DNA from: a virus
Strand: one strand, 5' to 3'
DNA length: 23,830 nucleotides
Virus record (IMG/VR): IMGVR_UViG_3300031840_000290
Location: 1 to 23,830 of that record
Positions 4,997 to 12,486 of the stretch are shown here, in pieces; position 1 is the first letter of the stretch; every line of letters starts with the position of its first letter. Below the pieces are notes generated by a model. The model was not told the origin of the DNA and did no database searches. It saw only the letters and a program-made list of their open reading frames with translations. The translations under genes were made by a program, and so were the position numbers.

Positions 4997-5213
4997 TATT
5001 GTTTCCTTTTTTTTTGTTTATGTACTCATTAGCTTTGTTAATAACTTTTTTAGCTTGAGTTTTGTTTAAATGATGAACAGATTGAATAGCTTCTATGTTA
5101 TTTATGAAATCATACTCATTTTCAAAATATCCATTTAATACAGAAGCGATTGCAAAAGATATATTTTTATCATCATCAAAAGAATATATCCAATGTTCTT
5201 TGTTATTGTTCAT
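4986..5213 (-). CDS. Hypothetical small protein, first gene of leftward block
   Basis: The 75-residue product begins MNNNKEHWIYSFDDDKNISF, has a helical middle (IASVLNGYFENEYDFINNI) and a basic C-terminal helix (NKTQAKKVINKANEYINKKK) ending in Asn. AAAGGAAAC precedes the ATG. As the first gene leftward of the control region it should be the most directly expressed of the block. No domain recognised. Confidence 0.65.
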   Translation of the reverse strand: MNNNKEHWIYSFDDDKNISFAIASVLNGYFENEYDFINNIEAIQSVHHLNKTQAKKVINKANEYINKKKGNNNDL

Positions 5214-5387
5214 TTTTGTTTCCTTTGTTTTGTTTGTTTCGTTTAATTTAATATATTGGTTAATTAATGTAAGTTGACAAATTGACGCAGTTTAAAGATT
5301 AGAGAAGTTATAAAAGTTTAAAATGATCCTATTCTTATATTGACGCGTCAGTTTCTTTTTATGCGTCATGACAATCGGTCAACAATA

Positions 5388-5416
5388 TTGACCTATATAT
5401 TTCCGATAATTAATAG
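5388..5416 (+). promoter_or_regulatory. Candidate rightward promoter
   Basis: TTGACC (5388-5393) and TAATAG (5411-5416) are separated by 17 bases, the right distance for a sigma-70-type promoter. The -35 box lies in the right arm of the GGTCAA/TTGACC inverted repeat, so binding of a regulator there would block it. The -10 match is imperfect. Confidence 0.3.
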
Positions 5417-5433
5417 TTATAGGAATAACTATT
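5412..5433. repeat. 9-bp inverted repeat, possible operator
   Basis: AATAGTTAT (5412-5420) and ATAACTATT (5425-5433) are perfect inverted arms around AGGA. The arms overlap and immediately follow the candidate -10 box at 5411-5416, a typical repressor position. A hairpin role in the transcript is also possible. Confidence 0.4.
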
Positions 5434-5670
5434 GATAACATTTATTATCATTAGTAATATTCTGTTGTAGTTTTGGCTATATTTATAGAATGCAATACCC
5501 CCCTACCCCCAAAATTATGGTGTAAGTTTATTATATATATATACATAGGATTTGATAACAGACACACAGACATAGCCATACCCACAAACAACCCTGCACC
5601 CATTTATTAACACCTTTTCAAATTTTATTTTTTTTATTGTTTCAAAACTTAAATACACTAGATGTAGTAT

Positions 5671-5862
5671 ATGGATTATCTTAATACCGAAGATTTAGAT
5701 TGTATTGCTTATATTGATAAAAAAACCAATAATGTTATTATTAGATTTATTGGCTTACCTAATGCGATAGCAGCAGAGCTGTTTACTGATTATGTTATGA
5801 TGACATTAGGTGTAGATTATGATCCATTAATAAATGTTAGAAGATCTAAGATGATACACTAA
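5671..5862 (+). CDS. Hypothetical small protein before terL
   Basis: This 63-residue acidic protein begins MDYLNTEDLDCIAYIDKKTN, followed by a strand (VIIRFIGL) and a helix (AIAAELFTDYVMMTLGV), then DYDPL. This beta-beta-alpha arrangement is seen in small phage proteins, but I cannot name the family. There is no clear ribosome binding site before the ATG. The stop shares a base with the terL start (TAATG), so terL translation is probably coupled to it. Confidence 0.6.
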   Translation: MDYLNTEDLDCIAYIDKKTNNVIIRFIGLPNAIAAELFTDYVMMTLGVDYDPLINVRRSKMIH

Positions 5863-7133
5863 TGAATATCAAAATCCCTTATACTCCGAGAAAACATCAA
5901 TCTTATTTACATCAACAGATCAATAGATACAGATGGAGTGTTCTCGTGTGCCACAGAAGGTTTGGCAAAACAGTATGTATGATTAATCATTTGATTAGAT
6001 CAGCATTAATGTGCAAACATAAGAATCCAAGATTTGCTTATATTGCTCCAACCTTTAAACAAGCAAAGTCTATTGCATGGGATTACATGAAGCAGTTTAC
6101 AGCAAAGATACCAAACACTAAGTTTAACGAAACAGAACTAAGAGTTGATCTACCTAATGGTTCAAGAATAACATTGCTTGGTGCAGAAAACTCAGATGGG
6201 TTAAGAGGTATATACCTAGATGGATGTGTCATTGATGAATACGCTAACATTGATGGTAAACTCTTTGCAGAAATAATTAGACCAGCTCTATCAGATCGTA
6301 AAGGTTATTGTGTGTTCATTGGTACACCTGCTGGAATGAACAACAACTTCTATGATCTATACCAACACGCAAATGGTGCAGAAGATTGGTTTAACTACAA
6401 AGCCAAAGCAAGTGATACTAAAATTGTAGACCCAGAAGAATTAGAAAAAGCAAAAGAAGTTATGGGTGAAAAGAAGTACCTACAAGAATTTGAGTGTGAT
6501 TGGATAGCAAACATAGAAGGTGCAATATATGGCGATGAAATGAACAAACTAGATGACAAGAACCAATTAGCTAGAGTTCCCTACGATCCCACTTTGCCTG
6601 TCTCAACTGCCTGGGATCTCGGTGTTGCAGACCACAGTAGTATTATATTTTTTCAACAAAAAGGAACAGGAGTGCAGATAATAGACTACCATGAAGAACG
6701 AGGTCATGGCTTACCACACTACATCCAGTTGTTAGAAGAAAAACCTTACATCTACAAAGATCACTTTGCTCCACACGACATTGAGGTACAGGAGTTCGGC
6801 AATGGAAAGACTAGAAGAGAGATAGCATATCAGTTAGGAATTAGGTTTAAAGTAGTACCGAAGCTACCAGTAGAAGAAGGTATCCACGCAGTAACGATGA
6901 TGCTACCTAGATGTTGGATTGATGTTGACCATTGCAAAAACTTAATAGATGCGTTAAGACATTACCACAGGAAGTACATCGACAAAAATAGAATGTTCAG
7001 ATCAAAACCTGTACACGATTGGAGTTCACATGCTTGTGATGCAATGCGCTACCTTGCAGTTGGTCTCCAAGAAATTAATACTAGACAAACTGCGCCACAA
7101 AGTGTAGCAGATAATGATTACAGGATTATTTAA
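5862..7133 (+). CDS. terL: Terminase large subunit
   Basis: The 423-residue ATPase-nuclease packages DNA into the prohead through the portal. RKHQ (10-13) forms an adenine-contact motif. The Walker A variant is VCHRRFGKT (29-37), with K36-T37. Walker B is GCVIDEYA (121-128), with D125 and catalytic E126. The coupling motif is VFIGTPAG (151-158). The C-terminal RNase H-like nuclease shows TAWDLGVAD (249-257, D252), an Asp around 305 (APHD) and SHACDAMRYLAVG (389-401, D393), the three acidic positions expected for two metals. Length is normal to slightly short for a Terminase_6/RNAse_H-like large subunit. It starts at the TAATG overlap. Its small subunit partner lies 4 kb upstream across the inverted block. 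Confidence 0.95.
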   Translation: MNIKIPYTPRKHQSYLHQQINRYRWSVLVCHRRFGKTVCMINHLIRSALMCKHKNPRFAYIAPTFKQAKSIAWDYMKQFTAKIPNTKFNETELRVDLPNGSRITLLGAENSDGLRGIYLDGCVIDEYANIDGKLFAEIIRPALSDRKGYCVFIGTPAGMNNNFYDLYQHANGAEDWFNYKAKASDTKIVDPEELEKAKEVMGEKKYLQEFECDWIANIEGAIYGDEMNKLDDKNQLARVPYDPTLPVSTAWDLGVADHSSIIFFQQKGTGVQIIDYHEERGHGLPHYIQLLEEKPYIYKDHFAPHDIEVQEFGNGKTRREIAYQLGIRFKVVPKLPVEEGIHAVTMMLPRCWIDVDHCKNLIDALRHYHRKYIDKNRMFRSKPVHDWSSHACDAMRYLAVGLQEINTRQTAPQSVADNDYRII

Positions 7134-7135
7134 TT

Positions 7136-7402
7136 ATGGGATCAATATTTAAACCAAAGACACCTACTCTGCCACCTGTGCAACCTGCACCACCACCCCC
7201 TGTAATTGAACCACCTGTTGTTAAAGAAAAAGGAATGACAGAAGCAGAAAAAAAAGAAATTCAAGAAAGAGATGAAAAAATTGCAAAAGAACAAGCTGCT
7301 ATTGAAAGAAAAAGAAAAGGTAGAAAATCTACTATTCTTACTGGACCACTTGGTCTACAAGAATCTGAAGAAGAAAAACTTAAAACTTTATTAGGAGAAT
7401 AA
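7136..7402 (+). CDS. Small proline-rich protein with C-terminal ILTG motif
   Basis: The 88 residues comprise MGSIFKPKTP and a proline-rich stretch (8-28), a charged helix (about 35-62, MTEAEKKEIQERDEKIAKEQ), and a basic GRKSTILTGPLGL (62-74) followed by KTLLG. Short phage proteins with a Pro-rich head and a GR.STILTG..GL tail are commonly encoded next to the portal; no function is established to my knowledge. It starts two bases after terL. The same ILTG tail occurs in the gene at 7573, which suggests related roles, possibly a connector or minor virion component. Confidence 0.65.
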   Translation: MGSIFKPKTPTLPPVQPAPPPPVIEPPVVKEKGMTEAEKKEIQERDEKIAKEQAAIERKRKGRKSTILTGPLGLQESEEEKLKTLLGE

Positions 7403-7403
7403 T

Positions 7404-7571
7404 ATGTTAGATAAAATTAAAAAAGCATTTACAAAAAAGAAACCTGCTGCAAAAAAAGCAGAACCTAAATTTAATAACATGAATGATTTACAGAATGGTG
7501 TAGCAGTAAACAGAGAATCTAAATCTGAAACTAAATCTGAAACTAAATCATCTTTAACTTTCGGAAAATAA
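7404..7571 (+). CDS. 55-aa lysine-rich hypothetical protein
   Basis: I translated this short gene directly: 55 residues beginning MLDKIKKAFTKKKPAAKKAE and ending SLTFGK, with a small internal duplication (SKSETKSETKSS) built on a 12-base DNA repeat. TTAGGAGAAT lies just before the ATG. One base separates its stop from the next gene. The basic N-terminus could bind nucleic acid or membrane. It lies between two ILTG proteins and its LTFGK end is faintly like their C-termini. Confidence 0.65.
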   Translation: MLDKIKKAFTKKKPAAKKAEPKFNNMNDLQNGVAVNRESKSETKSETKSSLTFGK

Positions 7572-7572
7572 T

Positions 7573-8367
7573 ATGCCATACGGATACGGAGCATCTAAAA
7601 ATTATTCTCCAGGTTCTACTACAAGAGAAAGTTATAGAACTTCTAATGCGTATAATAGTAATTCTTATAACGCAGGTATTACAACAAATAATAAAAAAAC
7701 CTCAACAAGATCTAACAATACAAGTGCAAATAACAATGTTAAAAAAAATGTAAAAGAAACTTACAAAACAACAACCTATAAAAAAACAACAATTTCACCT
7801 GAACAAAAAAGAAAAAATGAATTAGCATTAAAAGTTGCTAAAGAAAAAAAAGATGCTGAAGCATTTAAAACATATACATATAAACCTAAAAACATACCTT
7901 CAATTTTTGGATCTATTAGTTCAAAATTAATAGGAGAAAAAACATTCAATGTAAATAAATCTTACTATGAAAGAAATGTTAAAGGAAAAGCAAAACCTGG
8001 TGGTGGATTTTATGGTGCTTCTATACAAGATTTTGAAGGTTACATGAAAGGTAGAGGTTCTGGATCAATAGATGCTATGGGTAAAACTATTTCTACTGGT
8101 AATGATCGTAATACATCAGGTACTGTTAAACCAAATAATACTGGGTCATATGTGGTTGAAAAAAATATTGGTGGAAAAACTTTACTTACAACAGCACCAA
8201 CTACAGCAGAAGTTTCACAAAGCGAAGCAGCAGATGTAGTAGAAGATAGTATTGAAAAAAGAAAAAGAAGAAATAAAGCTAAAGGAAGATCGCCAACAAT
8301 CCTAACAGGAGTTACTGGAGTAACTGGTAGCTTGACTTTAGGTAAACCAAGTTTACTAGGTAGATAA
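7573..8367 (+). CDS. Ser/Thr/Asn/Lys-rich protein with C-terminal ILTG motif
   Basis: The 264-residue product begins MPYGYGASKNYSPGSTTRES. The first 70 residues are low-complexity Ser/Asn/Thr, followed by a lysine-rich stretch and a glycine-rich centre containing GGGFYGASIQDFEGYMKGRG. It ends in a basic KRRNKAKGRSPTILTG followed by VTG repeats and PSLLGR. The tail parallels that of the gene at 7136. It is largely disordered in appearance, with no enzyme motif. Its stop overlaps the portal start (TAATG). Its position between terminase and portal suggests a minor head or connector component; this is inference. Confidence 0.6.
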   Translation: MPYGYGASKNYSPGSTTRESYRTSNAYNSNSYNAGITTNNKKTSTRSNNTSANNNVKKNVKETYKTTTYKKTTISPEQKRKNELALKVAKEKKDAEAFKTYTYKPKNIPSIFGSISSKLIGEKTFNVNKSYYERNVKGKAKPGGGFYGASIQDFEGYMKGRGSGSIDAMGKTISTGNDRNTSGTVKPNNTGSYVVEKNIGGKTLLTTAPTTAEVSQSEAADVVEDSIEKRKRRNKAKGRSPTILTGVTGVTGSLTLGKPSLLGR

Positions 8368-9992
8368 TGGCACAAACAGATAAAGCAAAAAATTTATTAA
8401 AACGATATGATCGTTTAAAATCACAAAGACAAAATTGGGAAAGTCATTGGCAAGAAGTTGCAGACTATATGCAACCAAGAAAAGCTGATGTTACTAAAAC
8501 AAGATCTAAAGGTGATAAAAGAACTGAATTAATTTTTGATGGTTCACCATTACAATCAGTAGAACTATTAGCAGCATCACTACATGGCATGTTGACTAAC
8601 CCATCTACTCCTTGGTTCTCTCTAAGATTTAAACAAAACGATATGGAGAATGAGGATGAAGCAAAGGAATGGTTAGAAGATGCAACAGAAGTTATGTATA
8701 CAGCATTTAATAAATCTAACTTCCAACAAGAAATATTTGAACTGTATCATGATCTAATTACATTTGGAACTGCTGCAATGTTTATTGAAGAAGATGATGA
8801 AGATATTTTAAAATTTTCTACAAGACACATTAACGAAATATTTATTGCAGAAAATGATAAAGGAAGAATCGATACAGTATTTAGAAAGTTTAGTTTGTCT
8901 GCAAGAGCAGTAATACAAAAGTTTGGCGATGTATCAATTAACATAGCAACTAAAGCAAACAAAGATCCTTACGAAGAAGTAGAGATCATGCATGCAGTAT
9001 ATCCCAGATCTGACTTTGATCCTAAGAAACAAGATAAACAAAATATGCCATTTGAATCTGTATACCTAGATGCAGAATCTGGTCATGAATTATCTGTATC
9101 TGGTTTTAGAGAGTTCCCTTTTGTAGTACCAAGATACTTAAAAGCATCACACGAAATCTATGGTAGATCTCCAGCAATGACAGCTTTGCCAGACGTTAAG
9201 ATGCTAAACGAAATGTCAAAGACTACAATTAAGTCTGCACAAAAACAAGTTGATCCACCATTACTAGTTCCAGATGATGGTTTTATGTTACCAGTAAGAA
9301 CAGTACCTGGTGGTTTAAATTTTTATAGAGCAGGAACTAGAGATAGAATTGAACCATTAAATATTGGAGCAAACACTCCATTAGGTTTAAACATGGAAGA
9401 GCAAAGAAGAAACTCAATTAGAAATGCTTTCTATGTAAATCAATTAATGATGCAGAGTGGTCCACAAATGACAGCAACAGAAGTTATTCAAAGGAACGAA
9501 GAGAAGATGAGATTGCTTGGTCCAGTTCTTGGCAGACTTCAATCTGAATTATTAAAACCATTGATCGATAGAGCATTCGCATTAATACTTAGAAAAAATT
9601 TATTTAGACCAGCTCCAGAATTTTTAGCAGGTCAAGATATAGAAATAGAATATGTATCACCACTTGCAAAAGCACAAAAGTCTACAGAGTTATCTTCTAT
9701 TATGAGAGCAATAGAAATATTAGGTAGCTTATCAAATGTTGCTCCAGTATTTGATCATATCAATATGGATAAACTTGTTAGACACTTAACAGACATTGTT
9801 GGTGTTCCACAAAAAATATTAAAACCACAATCTGAATTAAATGCTGAAAGACAACAAGCAGCACAACAACAAGAACAAATGCAACAGATGCAACAAGTAC
9901 AACAACTAGCAGAAGCAGGGGGAAAAGTAGCACCATTAGCAAAAGCATTACCAGAAGAAGCAAAGGCTTTGGCAAACGCTGATGTTGAATAA
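8367..9992 (+). CDS. Portal (head-tail connector) protein, T7 gp8-like
   Basis: The 541-residue protein matches the bacteriophage head-to-tail connecting family: YDRLKSQRQNWESHWQEVADYMQPR-type N-terminus (shown in part), RTELIFDGSPLQSVELLAASLHGMLTNPSTPWFSL-type motif (about 52-86), and later a long-helix region with NQLMMQSGPQMTATEVIQRNEE. T7 gp8 is about 536 residues, so the length fits. It forms the dodecameric ring at the capsid vertex through which DNA is packaged and ejected, and on which the tail is built. The C-terminus (494-513) is glutamine-rich. It follows the upstream gene by TAATG and leads directly into the head genes. Confidence 0.95.
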   Translation: MAQTDKAKNLLKRYDRLKSQRQNWESHWQEVADYMQPRKADVTKTRSKGDKRTELIFDGSPLQSVELLAASLHGMLTNPSTPWFSLRFKQNDMENEDEAKEWLEDATEVMYTAFNKSNFQQEIFELYHDLITFGTAAMFIEEDDEDILKFSTRHINEIFIAENDKGRIDTVFRKFSLSARAVIQKFGDVSINIATKANKDPYEEVEIMHAVYPRSDFDPKKQDKQNMPFESVYLDAESGHELSVSGFREFPFVVPRYLKASHEIYGRSPAMTALPDVKMLNEMSKTTIKSAQKQVDPPLLVPDDGFMLPVRTVPGGLNFYRAGTRDRIEPLNIGANTPLGLNMEEQRRNSIRNAFYVNQLMMQSGPQMTATEVIQRNEEKMRLLGPVLGRLQSELLKPLIDRAFALILRKNLFRPAPEFLAGQDIEIEYVSPLAKAQKSTELSSIMRAIEILGSLSNVAPVFDHINMDKLVRHLTDIVGVPQKILKPQSELNAERQQAAQQQEQMQQMQQVQQLAEAGGKVAPLAKALPEEAKALANADVE

Positions 9993-9995
9993 TTT

Positions 9996-10232
9996 ATGGA
10001 ATCAAATAAACAGCTAGAGAATCTAGTAAAAAAACTTAGAGACAACTATCAATATATTTTTAATACAGACGAAGGCAAAGAGGTTTTGTCTGACTTAGAA
10101 AAAAGATGTCATTATCATTCTACCACTAATGTAAAAGGTGATAGCCATGAAAGTGCATATATGGAAGGTCAACGCAGCGTACTTCTATTTATAAAACAAA
10201 TGCTGCAAAAGGAGAATAAGAATGTCAAATGA
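9996..10232 (+). CDS. Bbp19-like small phage protein
   Basis: The 78 residues begin MESNKQLENLVKKLRDNYQY and contain FNTDEGKEVLSDLEKRC, a histidine cluster (HYHSTTN), and AYMEGQRSVLLFIKQML. The 'F.t..Gk.VL.dL...c....s......s.a..eGqR.v...I' pattern fits the Bbp19-like structural family, usually encoded between portal and scaffold. A structural or assembly role is likely but unproven. Its last 11 bases overlap the scaffold gene, and they contain the scaffold's AAAGGAGAATAAG ribosome binding site nearby. Confidence 0.7.
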   Translation: MESNKQLENLVKKLRDNYQYIFNTDEGKEVLSDLEKRCHYHSTTNVKGDSHESAYMEGQRSVLLFIKQMLQKENKNVK

Positions 10233-11085
10233 ACAGATAACACAAAATGATGTGCCTGTAGAAGAGACAACACAAACTACTACAGACACTCCTAAACAAG
10301 AAACAATGATTGAGCAATCAGTTCCAACTGTTGCTAAGTCTTGGAAAGAAGCAATCTCAGAAGAGTTTAGAGCAGATCCAAACATTGCTAAGTTTACAGA
10401 AATAGATGCGTTAGCAAAAAGTTATATCAACGCAACTAGAATGATTGGTCAAGATAAAGTTGCAGTACCAAATGAAAACTCAACAGAAGATCAATGGCAA
10501 GAAGTTTATGGAAAACTTGGTAGACCAGAATCACCAGACAAATATCAACTAGAAGTACAATCAGATACTGTTCCATTAGATGATGGTGCAATAAAATCTT
10601 TTGCAGAGAATGCTCACAAGCTAGGTTTAAATAATAAACAGGCTCAAGGTATATTAGAGTATTACAAAAACTCTATGGAAGGTTCTGCACAACAAGCAAG
10701 AATAGATACTGAAACTGCACAAGCAAATGCTGAAGCTGAACTTCGTAAGGAGTGGGGTAGATCGTATGAAGATAATATAAAAAAAGCTGGATCAGTTGCT
10801 AAAGCAAATATGAATCCACAAATCTTAGATATGGAACTAAAAGATGGTACACGATTAGGAGATCATCCAGAAGTTATTAAAGGTTTTGCAAACATTGCAA
10901 ACATATTATCTGAAGATAAATTGGTTGGTACTGAAAGCGAAAGCGTTGATAGAAGTACAGACTATGAAGCTGAGATTAGTAAACTTGTTAATGATCGAGA
11001 TGGTCCATATTGGAATAAGTCTCATCCAGATCATGATAAAGTAGTTCAACAAGTATTTACTTTAAGAACTATGCTTAATGGATAA
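10222..11085 (+). CDS. Capsid scaffolding protein, T7 gp9-like
   Basis: This 287-residue, acidic, Gln/Glu/Thr-rich protein begins MSNEQITQNDVPVEETTQTT. It has a W-K-E-A-I segment at about 41, DALAKSYINATRMIG, and VAVPNENSTEDQWQEVYGKLG followed by RPESPDKYQLEV, the 'vP.e.stdedw..vy.klGrPe.pd.Y.l' signature of podovirus scaffolding proteins. The remainder is helical with an EAELRKEWG element. It acts inside the prohead, directs coat assembly around the portal and exits before packaging. Length is close to T7 gp9 (307). A strong AAAGGAGAATAAG site precedes the ATG. Placement just before the coat gene supports the call. Confidence 0.88.
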   Translation: MSNEQITQNDVPVEETTQTTTDTPKQETMIEQSVPTVAKSWKEAISEEFRADPNIAKFTEIDALAKSYINATRMIGQDKVAVPNENSTEDQWQEVYGKLGRPESPDKYQLEVQSDTVPLDDGAIKSFAENAHKLGLNNKQAQGILEYYKNSMEGSAQQARIDTETAQANAEAELRKEWGRSYEDNIKKAGSVAKANMNPQILDMELKDGTRLGDHPEVIKGFANIANILSEDKLVGTESESVDRSTDYEAEISKLVNDRDGPYWNKSHPDHDKVVQQVFTLRTMLNG

Positions 11086-11272
11086 AGAAGAATTAAAATT
11101 AGAAATACTTCGTATTGTTGTAGAGAGTGGATCAGAAAATCAAAAATCTAATCCCTTGCCAATCTGCGAAGAATATTATAAATGGGTTTCTATGGCGAAT
11201 GAAAATTCGCCTAAGAAAAGTAAGACAATTCGTAAAACAAGTTCTACGAACCTTACTGACAAGAAGGAATAG
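11078..11272 (+). CDS. Hypothetical small protein between scaffold and coat
   Basis: The 64 residues begin MDKEELKLEILRIVVESG, a helix, followed by SNPLPICEEYYKWVSMAN and a basic Ser/Thr/Lys tail. Comparable short proteins with 'ILrivve.....a..yy.Wv' are found between or near head genes in other phages; function unknown. It starts 8 bases inside the scaffold gene, so it is probably translated by coupling, and no independent ribosome binding site is evident. Confidence 0.6.
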   Translation: MDKEELKLEILRIVVESGSENQKSNPLPICEEYYKWVSMANENSPKKSKTIRKTSSTNLTDKKE

Positions 11273-11299
11273 ACTCTAGTCTAACAGACTTAAAATGCA

Positions 11300-11340
11300 A
11301 GAGAAGCCAGATTTTCTGATAACGTCTCTGTTTTGTTTTA
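11300..11340 (+). terminator. Hairpin and T-rich run before the coat gene
   Basis: AGAGA (11300-11304) pairs with TCTCT (11325-11329), and an inner CAGA-TT-TCTG hairpin (about 11308-11318) adds to it. GTTTTGTTTT follows at 11330. The 98-base gap before the coat gene is the longest among the head genes. It could be a partial terminator or a processing or stability element in the coat leader; the stem is weak. Confidence 0.3.
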
Positions 11341-11370
11341 ACATTAACTTAACAATTAAGGAGACATAAT

Positions 11371-12234
11371 ATGTCAACTGAAATAACAAAAGCATTTGTA
11401 GAACAATACAGTTCAAACATACAAATGTTATCACAACAAAAAGGATCACTTTTAAGAGATAAAGTGAGACTTGAGTCTGTTACAGGGAAGAATGCTTTCT
11501 TCGACCAAATTGGTTCTGTAACTGCAACTGTAAGATCAACTAGACACTCAGACACTCCACAAGCAGATACTCCTCACTCAAGAAGAAGAGTTAGCTTGGT
11601 AGACTATGAGTTTGCAGATCTTGTAGACGATTTAGATAAAGTAAGAATGTTAGTAGATCCTACTTCTAGCTATGCACAAGCTGCTGCTTATGCAATGGGT
11701 AGAGCAATGGATGATGCTATCATTACTGCTGCACTTGGTTCATCTGACACAGGTGTTGCTGGTGGTACTGCTGTTGCATTACCTGCTGGTCAAAAAATCG
11801 TTGAAGCTGGAACTGCTGGTTTAACTGTTGCTAAATTAAGACAAGCAAAAGAAATCATCGATCTTGCTGACGTTGATCCTTCACTAAAAAGATACATCGT
11901 AGTATCTCCAAAACAGATCTCTGATCTATTAGGAACTACTGAAGTAACTTCAAGTGACTTCAACACAGTAAAAGCATTAGCTGCTGGAGATGTTAATACA
12001 TTCCTTGGCTTTGATTTCTGTGTTTCTAACAGACTAGCAATCGCTACTAACAAAAGAAAATGTATCGCTTTCGTACAAGATGGTGTTGCATTAGCTGTTG
12101 GTAAAGATTCTACTGCTAGAATCGATGAAAGATCTGACAAAGGCTACGCAACTCAAGTTTACTATTCTGCTGCATTCGGTGCAACTAGAATGGAAGAAGC
12201 TAAAGTTGTGGAAGTTCAAGCACACGAAGCATAA
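11371..12234 (+). CDS. Major capsid protein
   Basis: The 287-residue coat subunit begins MSTEITKAFVEQYSSNIQML. It has a VTGKNAFFDQIGSVTA segment, a SRRRVSLVDYEFADLVDDLDKVRMLVDP region (in part) and a C-terminal FGATRMEEAKVVEV strand typical of the HK97-fold phage coat group with short N-termini that rely on a separate scaffold. It forms the icosahedral head. It is preceded by a strong AAGGAGACATAAT site, and its codon use is richer in GCT/ATC/TTC than in neighbours, as expected for the most highly made protein. Length is shorter than T7 gp10A (345) but usual for marine podoviruses. Confidence 0.9.
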   Translation: MSTEITKAFVEQYSSNIQMLSQQKGSLLRDKVRLESVTGKNAFFDQIGSVTATVRSTRHSDTPQADTPHSRRRVSLVDYEFADLVDDLDKVRMLVDPTSSYAQAAAYAMGRAMDDAIITAALGSSDTGVAGGTAVALPAGQKIVEAGTAGLTVAKLRQAKEIIDLADVDPSLKRYIVVSPKQISDLLGTTEVTSSDFNTVKALAAGDVNTFLGFDFCVSNRLAIATNKRKCIAFVQDGVALAVGKDSTARIDERSDKGYATQVYYSAAFGATRMEEAKVVEVQAHEA

Positions 12235-12244
12235 TAAATAGAAT

Positions 12245-12280
12245 TTTAGGGGGTGGAAGCGAGAGTGGAAACCCCCTAAA
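12245..12280 (+). terminator. Strong hairpin after the coat gene
   Basis: TTTAGGGGGT (12245-12254) and ACCCCCTAAA (12271-12280) form a perfect 10-bp stem with a 16-base purine-rich loop. No T-run follows, so it is not a textbook intrinsic terminator. It may stabilise the coat mRNA or partly stop transcription, as T7's late terminator does at the same position after gene 10. It ends four bases before the next ATG. Confidence 0.6.
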
Positions 12281-12284
12281 GTGC

Positions 12285-12485
12285 ATGAAAAAGATACAAG
12301 AATTAAAACCTGTATTACATTTTAAAAAAGAGAATTATGTATATAGGTATGTTTTGGTAGACAGATTTCAGAATGATAGCAAAAATCATTATGGATTTGA
12401 TAACAAAGAAGAGAGAACAACAGAAGAAATTTTTGCCTTAGAAAAAGATAGACATATAAGGCGAAAGTATATTATAAGGAAGTAG
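12285..12485 (+). CDS. Hypothetical small basic protein
   Basis: The 66-residue product begins MKKIQELKPVLHFKKENYVYRY, with a beta-like YVYRYVLVDRF stretch, then KEERTTEEIFALEKDRHIRRKYIIRK as a charged helix. There is no ribosome binding site between the coat hairpin and the ATG; the right arm of the stem ends four bases before it, so initiation is likely weak or structure-controlled. No family recognised. Sitting between coat and tail genes suggests a virion or assembly accessory, or no function at all. Confidence 0.5.
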   Translation: MKKIQELKPVLHFKKENYVYRYVLVDRFQNDSKNHYGFDNKEERTTEEIFALEKDRHIRRKYIIRK

Positions 12486-12486
12486 T

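Larger units (their letters stand above)
5214..5670. promoter_or_regulatory. Divergent intergenic control region
   Basis: This 457-base gene-free stretch separates the leftward small genes from the rightward structural operon. It holds TTGAC boxes at 5274, 5282, 5340 and 5388. Inverted repeats are TGACGCGTCA (5341-5350), GTCATGAC (5365-5372), GGTCAA-N5-TTGACC (5377-5393), a 9-bp arm pair at 5412-5420/5425-5433 and GATAA-N6-TTATC (5434-5449). A C-rich tract lies at 5498-5510, then a TA repeat near 5531-5541 and a T-run near 5627-5638. It most likely carries promoters and operators for both directions, and possibly a replication or packaging site. Confidence 0.6.

Noticed and set aside
5095-5277. 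60-codon plus-strand frame opposite the first leftward gene
   Set aside because: No ribosome binding site and Phe/Leu/Ser-rich antisense composition; the minus-strand gene with AAAGGA is preferred.
8040-8375. 111-codon minus-strand frame under the 264-aa gene
   Set aside because: No ribosome binding site, opposite to a dense rightward operon; a shadow of Thr/Gly/Lys-rich coding sequence.
9755-10045. Minus-strand Cys- or Leu-rich frames under the portal C-terminus
   Set aside because: Shadows of the CAA-rich (Gln) portal tail; the portal frame is clearly real.
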